Shown in pieces: positions 55,705 to 64,000 of a DNA stretch of 64,000 nt. The translations under genes and the position numbers were made by a program. The first letter of the stretch is position 1, and the number at the start of each line of letters is the position of its first letter. The DNA is from Meghimatium bilineatum (Eukaryota > Mollusca > Gastropoda > Stylommatophora > Philomycidae), in NCBI GenBank assembly GCA_034231615.1, contig CM067317.1, forward strand, positions 47,621,376 through 47,685,375, written 5' to 3'. The notes below the pieces were generated by a model. It did no database searches. It saw only the letters and a list, made by a program, of their open reading frames with translations, and was not told the DNA's origin.

Positions 55705-55870
55705 GGCTCTGTACACTACACTGTGAGATAAAGAGCGAGTCCGTGACTGTCAAAGTACCAAGTTCAGATCCCGCCGTATGCAATTGTGAATATATCTAGT
55801 CGTGTTGCATGATGCAATGTTTGCTGATGCGCTTCTCGGCTTAGTATCTCCGATTTCAGCACCAGAACCT
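55705..55870 (+). mobile_element. Possible tRNA-derived SINE relic
   Basis: AAGTTCAGATCCCGCC near 55760 is box B-like, with TACACTGTGAGATAAAGAGC (weak box A) about 50 bp before. It follows an (AT)n tract (55667-55700). Confidence 0.3.
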
Positions 55871-56264
55871 GATTGGAAAGGTCTTTGGTCCTGCTCGATG
55901 TAGGTGATGACCTAACCAATGTTAGTTTCCAGCCTCTTTCATGTAAAAGCCCCCATCTCCAATTCAAGGAGTTGGAAATTTCTGATCATAAGTACTGCAA
56001 AGAAAAACACTACAGTCAAATTTTCTGCAATGTGACTGCACGCCTGTATATGCTATTCTACCAATTACAATATATATATATATTTATATATATTTATAAT
56101 ACGAATGTATAGGTGGACAGATGACAAGTTCATCGCTAGAAAGAGAGATAGAGAGATAAATAAATATAAATAGGCATATGTTACCTTTCTTATTTCTCAA
56201 CTCAATTTAATTCAGGTGGATAGACAGACATGCTGTCCGGATGAAAATCAAAAGGTAAATAAAA

Positions 56265-56790
56265 AATTAAATCGTCATGACAACATTGTGTTATGTTAGA
56301 GAACAAGAGAGAATGATAACTATAAGTGAAATGAGATGTCTAAGAAAATCAACAAACAAAACAAGAAGAGGCCACGTGAGGGATGAAGAGGTTCCAAGAA
56401 CTGTTGGAATTAAGTATGTGGTCAAATACGAGGGTATTGTCAACTTGGACGATGCACAACATAAAAACAAACACCTGTATCTTCTCTTCGATAGTATATG
56501 TCAAGGTCACGTCTGCCACGCCCTTTCATCGAGTCATTTCCGGAACTGTCTGAGAATACATCGTATATTGTAAAACAGAGGCTAAATTGGTTTGACCACT
56601 TAATGAAAATGAACGTTATTGACCAGAAGGAGAGCATACAACATGAAAATGGGAAAAAAGCATGACGCAGAGAAAGACAAAGAAGATGTGAATTAAAAGA
56701 GTTACTAAAATTTCTGGCACGTCATAATATTACTGCATATCAAGCTGTCAAACGTGCAATGTCTCGATACCCAATAAACATTTAATCCTG
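56265..56790 (+). pseudogene. LINE RT C-terminal copy (family G) split by a 150-bp insertion
   Basis: MITISEMRCLRKSTNKTRRG and HVRDEEVPRTVGIK (56290-56420), then about 150 bp of unrelated DNA. From about 56570 follow QRLNWFDHLMKMNVID, RRERQRRCELKELL and HNITAYQAVKRAMSRYP. The first part is the EMR.LR segment after the thumb; the last is the tail helix of the same type of protein. The order fits one element with an insertion or replacement between. Antisense relative at 34385-34620. Confidence 0.75.
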
Positions 56791-56946
56791 CGACGTCTAA
56801 ACAGCAAAATCAGAGAAAAGAATTACTGGGCGGAGAAGGCTCGACTTTTCCTTCTTGTTTTAAAGCTGCTGTCTCAACCTGCACACAGTCGGGTCAAGAG
56901 AAAGTGTTGCTTCCTGTATAAACTCAAGGCAGAAACGGGATTCGGC

Positions 56947-57232
56947 AGCCCATTAGTCGATTGAGCAGCACATTAGTCGTCTGAGCAGCCCATTAGTCGA
57001 CTTAGCAGCCCATTAGTCGACTGAGCAGCCCATTAGTCGACTGAGCAGCCCATTAGTCGACTGAGCAGCCCATTAGTCGACTGAGCAGCCCATTAGTCGA
57101 CTAAGCAGCTCATTAGTCGACTGAGCAGCCCATTAGCCGACTGAGCAGCCCATTAGTCGACTGAGCAGCCCATTAGTCGACTGAGCAGCCCATTAGTCGA
57201 CTGAGCAGCTCATTAGTCGACTGAGCAGCCCT
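56947..57232. repeat. 20-bp minisatellite with a SalI-type palindrome, about 14-15 copies
   Basis: Unit CAGCCCATTAGTCGACTGAG. Each unit contains the 8-bp palindrome AGTCGACT. Confidence 0.96.
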
Positions 57233-58028
57233 ATTCAGAAGAGCTCTGTTCACCCCATAGACTGGAGAAGGGTATAGACAATGTGCCCTAAAATAGCATG
57301 TCTCACATGACCTGGCCAGCATACAGCGGCTGGCAGGTGTGCAGCTGTTGCAGTCCAAACATAAATAAGATTATCAAGACAGACACCACTAGGCCATTTC
57401 CAATGGACTGTTTTCTTAAGATAATTAACATCCATTCGTGGAGTCTTGCACAAGACAGTTCCTACTCGCGTCACAGAATCAATAGAGGTACATCAGCTGC
57501 AGAGAACCTCACACATCATGTTGCACAACTAACCGCTATATAAGAAATGCAAGAACTGCTCAATATCCCACAGACTCCTCCGACATATTTAGAATATGGT
57601 AGACAATTACAGGCACACTTAAGACTCATTAGTCACAGTCGGTCATACCGAAGATATCAACTTCATTATCATCCCAGTTGGGGTGAATGGTCATCGTCGA
57701 TTACGACGAAAGAAGAACGTTCCTTCCTGATTCTGCTCACCTCCAGTCCAATTTTCTTTTTATATTCCTTATATTTGTTTCTGCCTATTAACTTAATTTT
57801 TTTTTAAAAAGTCGCATGATCTCCTGTCTTTCTTCAGTCTATTGAATTTTTTTTTTACGTTTCACAAGTGAAGTAAACAAGCCTTAATGATTGTCAGGAA
57901 AGACACCTTCGACCGTGTATCCTCCATCTTGAAATTAAAATTGTACAAAAAATTTAACTTCAAACGAAGAGAAAGCCGGTTGATTTGCTCACAACTTTCG
58001 ATTTATTTCTGCAGATTTCATTCCTACT
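57233..58028. other. No gene recognised
   Basis: Two short open frames (57298-57543 and 57547-57807) abut end to end, but neither has a recognisable domain or repeat. Confidence 0.35.
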
Positions 58029-58899
<871 letters not shown>

Positions 58900-59448
58900 C
58901 TTCTAGTTTATAAAGCGCTGGTAGGTCTTAAATTTTCCCGCTTATTGACAATGTTAAAACCCGGGATGTTGTAAATAAACCAGCCCAGCAGGAGAAATGT
59001 TAAGACTCGTTTAAAAACGAATACAATAAGAACAGTGGGAATGTAATTTATTGCTCTAGTGATAGATTTATAATACTTGTGGCTGTTTGTTTTATTTTGT
59101 CAATTCATTCCGTTATTTTCCGTTATTTTCTTTTTTTTTAAATTTAAAAAATTCAGTTTTTCTTTTCACACCCTGTAGATAATTGAACAGATTATCCTTT
59201 TACATAGCATGCCACGACGTTCGTTGTACACAGTCCGGTGTGTAGCTACATTAGGCCACTCCGACTAATGTTGTGATTGATTTTCATTGGCTGGCGACAG
59301 TAAAAGCCCATCCGTAGATGATAACAGGCATCTACTAACAGGCGTCGTAGATGATAAGCAACTTCTGGTTGGTATCTTACTATTCATAAAACCTTTAACC
59401 TATCAGGGTTGTAGGTGTGTTACTTTTGATGCAACAGCTCATATAATC
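58900..59448. other. No gene recognised
   Basis: AT-rich with T-runs; no domain. Confidence 0.45.
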
Positions 59449-59885
59449 CTTCACCCATCTCTACCTTCAGCCATTTCTACCTTCAGTCATTTCTACCTTC
59501 AGCTATTTCTACCTTCAGCCTTTTCTACCTTCAGCGATTTCAAATTTCAGCGATTTCAACTTGCAGTGATTTCAACTTTCGGCGATTTCAACTTTCAGCG
59601 ATTTCAACTTTCGGCGATTTCAACTTTCAGCTATTTCAACTTTCAGCGATTTCTACCGTCAGCGATTCCTACCTTTAGCGATTTCTACCTTCAGCGATTT
59701 CTACCTTCAGCGATTTCATTTTTCAATTATTAATACCTTCAGCGATTTCTACCTTCAGCGATTTCATTTTTCAATTATTAATACCTTCAGCGATTTCTAC
59801 CTTCAGTGATTTCAATTTTCAATGATTTCTACCTTCAGTGCTTTCTACATTCAGCGATTTCTACATTCAGCGATTTCTACGACGG
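59449..59885. repeat. 16-bp minisatellite, about 27 copies
   Basis: Unit AGCGATTTCTACCTTC or AGCGATTTCAACTTTC. Copies of one type cluster together. A 41-bp block with TTTTTCAATTATTAATACC occurs twice near 59717 and 59766. Confidence 0.94.
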
Positions 59886-59889
59886 AGGT

Positions 59890-60340
59890 CTTCGGCGGTG
59901 CTCATGTATAGAAAGGTTTCTTTTAGATCATCTTGGGTTCCCCACAACTTGTTTTGCAGAGAGACTCCTGTGAGTCAGATTGTCATTTTGACAATTGAAT
60001 AATGAAATTGGCACAGTTCTGACGTATTTGTTCCGGTGTCTGTGTTGCTGCCCTGCAGATGCATGCTGCAGATTCGCTGATACCAACCGATTCAATGTAA
60101 GTGTGCTTTCAGACGACTGTGTCTCGCTAGCAGACGAAATATCGTGATGTGGTCATTTCTGTTCAATTTGTTAATGTTGTCTTCTCAGTGCCATATATTC
60201 GGTTCAGTTATCTCCACTAAAATCACAAAGTGATTTAAACCTCGCATAGATTATGTTAGCCGAGATCTCCGTGAAGCTTTTAGCTACGTGTGTCTGAGGG
60301 AGGTTGCCTCCAGTTTTACGCATACATTAAAAAAAAATTT
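59890..60340 (-). pseudogene. RNase H-type LINE, C-terminal region, antisense
   Basis: Minus strand: LNRNDHITIFRLLARHSRLK and AHLHWIGVSESAACICRAAT, QTPEQIRQNC, then NKLWGTQDDLKETFLYMSTA. The R..TGH-like, H...G, C.C..A.QT.EH..C and LWG....L..T segments are the familiar end of RT-RNase H non-LTR ORFs (a Cys/His cluster followed by a closing helix). Frameshifts. Possibly the same family as 48200-49625, not shown. Confidence 0.75.
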
Positions 60341-60395
60341 GCTCTGTACAAATCTGCTTTGTACAAGTTTTCTCTGTACAAGTTTGCTCTGTACA
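60341..60395. repeat. 15-bp repeat, 4 copies
   Basis: CTCTGTACAAGTTTG with variants. Confidence 0.85.
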
Positions 60396-60689
60396 AGAAT
60401 ATGAAATGCTCATAATAACTTAGTGTCAATGTTGTCATATCTGTTTGAAAATAACTGATTATGTGAGCATCTACGCAAGCTTATCTGCTCTACCATTTCA
60501 GCGAACGCCTGCATGTCCATGCAAATCCAGGTGATATCCAGGAGGGTGAAACAATATAATCAAGAGTTAAAAATTGCAAAACACATTATACGCGGAGAAG
60601 TATCTGATCACATCCGAAGGATTACTATATTTAATTTCCAGTCGTCTGATCTTTTATTCCGCCATCCCGTTGTTCTTTGTCCGATAGTT

Positions 60690-60740
60690 TATTCAGCATT
60701 CATTCTCAAACTCCATCCGGATTTAAGGGCGTAGAACGGA
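60690..60740 (-). mobile_element. Fragment of the GAA-tailed SINE-like family
   Basis: TTCAGCATTCATTCTCAAAC then TCCATCCGGAT, the tail-side part only. Confidence 0.45.
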
Positions 60741-60839
60741 ATGAGTTGCGTTTACATCAGTGTTACTGTATATGCGCTTTTCGAAGAGCATGTTCGATAT
60801 TCGAATACATTTTGTTGGTACTTTTATTTTCAATTGGAT

Positions 60840-61040
60840 GATTCCTCTTATGACGTGTATGATACCTCGTATGACGTGTATGATGTCTCGTATGACGTGT
60901 ATGATGTGTCTTATGACGTGTATGATGCCTCTTATGAAGTGTAAGATGCCTCTTATGACGTGAAAGATGCCTCTTATGACGTGTAAGATGCCTCTTATGA
61001 CGTGTATGATGACTCTTATGACGTGTATGATAAAGATGTT
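60840..61040. repeat. 18-21-bp minisatellite, about 10 copies
   Basis: Unit CTCTTATGACGTGTATGATG with TC or TAAGATGC variants. Confidence 0.94.
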
Positions 61041-61544
61041 TTTATTAAGGGATAGGAGGTCGTTTGACTTTCCAATATCATAAAGCACTGTTGCACAACC
61101 GGTGTGTCTCGGCACAGTAAGCTGACGCTCCATGTACCTCCGCTTGGGATATATATTTCGTGAATATCACATTAAATATTAAATATTGTGTATGATTCTT
61201 CTTCTTGATCCTCGCTCTCTAACCGATGTCAGACACTGATATGGTTTTGTTCAATCAACTATACTCTAATCACCAGCCCTAAAACATGACTTTTGAGCTT
61301 GTCCGTCATAGCTGTTTCATATGGTTATAGTTGTCTTTTAGTTGTTTGCAACAACGTGCAGTTCTGAAAAATAATGTTCAGTGGTTCTTAGAGCTTGCAC
61401 TCCGGAGATCATTACGTTATCGCCAATATATACATATAAATATATGCTACATTGATGAAATAAGAAAGTAAATGTAGCATATTAATTATATACGACTCAC
61501 AACAAGAAAAAATATACGTATAATTCCTATGTATGTTTACTCAG

Positions 61545-61577
<33 letters not shown>

Positions 61578-61700
61578 GCTAATGTAAAATATGTGTATTC
61601 AATTTGTAAAATGTATTTTGCCTTTTCGTGTGACTCTTGATTGTGGTAGGAAGTTTAGTATTTCGTAGACGAGATGATTGCGGAGTACTTCGATCAAAGG
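61041..61700. other. No gene recognised; (CA)n
   Basis: (AC)n at 61549-61569. TTCTTCTTCTTGATCC at 61198 may mark another antisense GAA-type tail, unconfirmed. Confidence 0.4.
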
Positions 61701-61702
61701 AA

Positions 61703-61756
61703 TCCAGATGATGATGATGATGATGACGATGATGATGATGATGATGATGACGATGA
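61703..61756. repeat. (GAT)n microsatellite
   Basis: GATGAT with two GAC interruptions, about 17 triplets. Confidence 0.95.
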
Positions 61757-61879
61757 AATAATCCCTTTACCTGTGATTAGTTAGCTGCTGACCGTAGCTC
61801 ATGATAGTAGTGACCTACGATCAAACTAAATATAAGCGTTTGTACGCCATGTTTTTTATTATCTCGATGGTTACCTTCG

Positions 61880-61945
61880 GCAGACGACACAAAGTATATA
61901 CATAGTGACCAACAAGCAGAACGGAATACGGCCCTCCTTATAACC
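61880..61945. mobile_element. Fragment of the foldback MITE family
   Basis: AAAGTATATACATAGTGACC then AAC matches the right inner arm of 12225-12466 (AAGTATATAAATAGTGACCAA). Confidence 0.5.
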
Positions 61946-62228
61946 AACATAAACTCCGATCAAGGTTAAAAGGTCGTGCCCCGGCAAAAAGCTTTTTAAT
62001 TCCTCATTTAATAAATAAACAGAAGGAAATACTGAAAGTCTTCTCGTATAAAGGCTTGTTTTTATTATGCTCGTAGGCCTTTATTGTCTGTAGCCACGTA
62101 CTGACAGCCGATAACCTTTCTTATAACAGCAGAGGTTTTCCTCCGTGAGTAAGCAAGATGGCGTACGAACTTGTATAAGGTTTTGTTTTTTCTCAATAAA
62201 ACTATGTTGAAGGGGGAAGGGTTATAGA

Positions 62229-63464
62229 CAGTGGCGTATGCTAAGCATAAGCAAGGCAAGCATTGCATGCCTTCAAGAGTTGCGAAAATGATAAACCAGT
62301 CAGTGATCTATCCCCCATCCAAACTTAGCCCTTGCAGCATTGCTCAAAAATATATTTTAAAATATTTTTCTCACAAATCTGAATTTTTCCGAAAATTAGT
62401 GCTGGCAACACATATGTTGAAGTGGCCGCACTGAAGCAATTTTTAAGTTGCTTTCGTTAAAATAGTCCCTTTACATATAAGCGCAGTGATATACTGTGTG
62501 TTTTTTTATAACCTTGTCTCCAGAGTAAGCTTGCGATGAAAAAAAAATTAATACATTTTATGATTCAATCACTATTATAACAATTTAGCACTGGCAAATA
62601 ATAAATTGATTGATGAACATTTATTTACTGGTGTGAAACAGTGCAATTTCTATGTTCTAGTACTTTTATTTGAATGTTAAACTAATGATAACAATGCAAG
62701 CAATTATAATCTTGATTGCATACACACACACTTGTTTCACTTTTGGTACACGTCACGTGATCTTACTCAACACACACGCACATTTACACAGCGATGAGGT
62801 TTCGATTTCAAACCTTAAGAATTCAAAACTTCAAACGTGATTTTAATCAGCTGATTTTTAATATTTTGTGTTTGTACAGAAACATGTGTATTGCTATTGT
62901 TAATTACTAAACTTAGTATATTTGTTTACTGTGGTGGTTATTATGGCTGATTCTATTAATGATGTTGTTGTAGATTTATTTGAGCGACCGTTTCAATCGC
63001 GAACATTTAATGAAAAATTGGACTTGGTAAAAATGGGCAGACCGATTCCTGCGTTAAGCAGTTTGAAACGAGAAGGAACAAAATGTGTCCGTTCATTTAA
63101 CAATGATTTATATAAGAAAGTCGTTTGGCTTTGTGGTTCGGAATCATTATGTAAGTTATTTTAATATTGACAATTCCTGCATCGTCGTCTTCGGTGGAAC
63201 GTTCGTTTTCTGCATTAAAACGCATTAAAAATGTCATAAGGAACTCGCAGGGGCAATGTCGTCTTTCTGCTCTATCAATGATGTCAATTGAAAAAGACCT
63301 TCTTGTAGAGATGAAAGGCAATGATGACTTTTATAACAAAGTAACAGAGGACTTTAGCAGAAAGAGCCGCAGAATAGAACTGAACTTCAAATAACTGGGT
63401 GAGTAGAAAATTATCATTTTTTTAAAGTTGCATGCTCTCTTTCAGACCCCAGGATACGCCACTG
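62229..63464 (+). mobile_element. hAT-superfamily DNA transposon, internally deleted, complete ends
   Basis: Ends CAGTGGCGTATGCT (left) and the reverse complement of CAGTGGCGTATCCT (right) form a 14-bp TIR with one mismatch. CAGTGGCGTA is a usual hAT end. The flanks carry a perfect 8-bp target duplication GTTATAGA at 62221-62228 and 63465-63472, the length expected for hAT. Total 1,236 bp. The interior holds the two ends of a transposase gene (62943-63394) with the middle missing, so the element could only be moved by transposase supplied from elsewhere. Confidence 0.95.
62943..63394 (+). pseudogene. hAT transposase, N-terminal TTF-zinc-finger edge fused to C-terminal dimerisation domain
   Basis: The first frame (MADSINDVVVDLFERPFQSR, then TFNEKLDLVKMGRPIP and YKKVVWLCGSESLCKLF) resembles the start of the hAT transposase subgroup with a TTF/ZMYM-type zinc finger, up to the point where the finger begins. 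It stops at 63162. Immediately after, in another frame, comes LTIPASSSSVERSFSALKRI, RNSQGQCRLSALSMMSIEKD and NDDFYNKVTEDF, the conserved hAT C-terminal dimerisation domain (S-S-VERSFSALK-IK...R...RL..L..M.IEKD), ending FK at the stop 63394. The whole catalytic RNase H-fold core (DDE) between them is deleted, with the junction near 63157-63167. Both remaining parts are otherwise open, so decay since deletion is slight. Confidence 0.9.
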
Positions 63465-63480
63465 GTTATAGATGTTTTTC

Positions 63481-63660
63481 AGCCGCGAAGTTAGTCATTC
63501 TAGTTTAGTAATATCCCAGAATCATAGCCCGAAGTTAGTCATTCTAGTGCAGCAATATCCCATAATCATGGCCCGAAGTTAGTCATTCTAGTGCAGCAAT
63601 ATCACAGAATCATAGCCCGAAGCTAGTCATTCTAGTGCAGAAATATCCCAGGATCATCGT
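63481..63660. repeat. 44-bp minisatellite, 4 copies
   Basis: Unit CCGAAGTTAGTCATTCTAGT plus GCAGCAATATCCCAGAATCATAGC (second part given in pieces: GCAGCAATATCCC, AGAATCATAGC). It starts 9 bp after the hAT target duplication. Confidence 0.93.
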
Positions 63661-63774
63661 GTCCAGCAATGAGTGCTGCATATACCTCTGGGCCAACCAG
63701 AACCCATCATTTTTTAGATCTATTGACTTATCTTCAGTGATAACATCTTGAGTCTACCATAAAAGAATAATGGT

Positions 63775-63930
63775 GTATTGTCCGTTAACCCGCGTCTCTT
63801 CGTCAACAATGAGAACCATTTGGCAGAAGACGAAAGTAAGAAATCGAGAAAGGACTTGCTTGGCACAGTGATGATTCTTTTTTCACAGGTGGCAGGATAT
63901 CAGTCTGCTTATCTCCTAACTAGTCTCCTT
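63775..63930 (+). repeat. Dispersed repeat shared with 11640-11790
   Basis: GGCAGAAGACGAAAGTAAGA, AATCGAGAAAGGAC, TTTTTTCACAGGTGGCAGGA, TCTGCTTATCTCCTAAC, colinear with the earlier copy. Confidence 0.5.
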
Positions 63931-64000
63931 CTGCAATAATACTGAAAAGAGGGCAGTGGTTCTAATTTTTCACTGTGACTTAGAAGCCCAAGCTCATATT

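Noticed and set aside
63150..63170. GTAAGT at 63151 as a real splice donor joining the two hAT frames
   Set aside because: CKLF at that point is conserved protein sequence in TTF-type transposases, and the next domain begins about 10 bp later, too short for an intron; an internal deletion explains it better.

Overview
This window is intergenic, repeat-dominated DNA from an animal nuclear genome. No host protein-coding gene, tRNA gene or rRNA gene can be supported. The evidence for a metazoan is: AT-rich sequence, many 5'-truncated non-LTR retrotransposon (LINE) copies with frameshifts, tRNA-derived SINEs, foldback MITEs, hAT DNA elements, long minisatellites, (AT)n and poly-G tracts, and a 100-N assembly gap. 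The types of non-LTR element look to me most like those of molluscs or other lophotrochozoans. That is a recollection of family style and not a demonstrated placement.

Layout. 1-6 kb: two RTE-like LINE fragments, an unclassified GC-richer insert, an antisense LINE tail, a 0.5-kb foldback element and a further LINE tail. 6-10 kb: two minisatellites, an antisense reverse-transcriptase (RT) relic and an AT-rich 42-bp array carrying a 149-bp near-perfect palindrome. 10-15 kb: MITEs, SINE-like pieces and arrays. 15.5-20.1 kb: a 4.6-kb, 59-bp minisatellite with 28-bp deletion variants and higher-order duplications. 20.8-23.5 kb: an antisense endonuclease-RT LINE whose endonuclease region holds an in-frame 45-bp tandem expansion. 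24-34 kb: arrays, more LINE ends, a SINE with an internal tandem expansion, and a LINE fragment apparently inserted into the edge of a 29-bp array. 34-48 kb: a long run of arrays (39, 42, 25, 25, 25, 33, 20, 42 and 34 bp), foldback MITEs and the gap. 48-57 kb: many decayed LINEs, including an RT-RNase H type, plus SINEs. 58-64 kb: an 0.87-kb element with perfect terminal inverted repeats (TIRs), an RNase H-type LINE end, and the best-preserved mobile element of the window, a 1,236-bp hAT element with TIRs, a perfect 8-bp target-site duplication (TSD) and an internally deleted transposase.

Nothing here works together as an operon or pathway. The common theme is tandem-repeat growth. By my own approximate boundaries, about 19-20 kb (roughly 30%) of the window is minisatellite. 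Several arrays start inside, or directly at the edge of, a recognisable transposon: in a SINE, in a LINE endonuclease frame, in the loop of a foldback MITE, and at LINE 3' tails. That link between transposon debris and minisatellite birth is the most interesting signal. All RT genes seen are broken, several with altered catalytic residues. Array boundaries and copy numbers are hand estimates.
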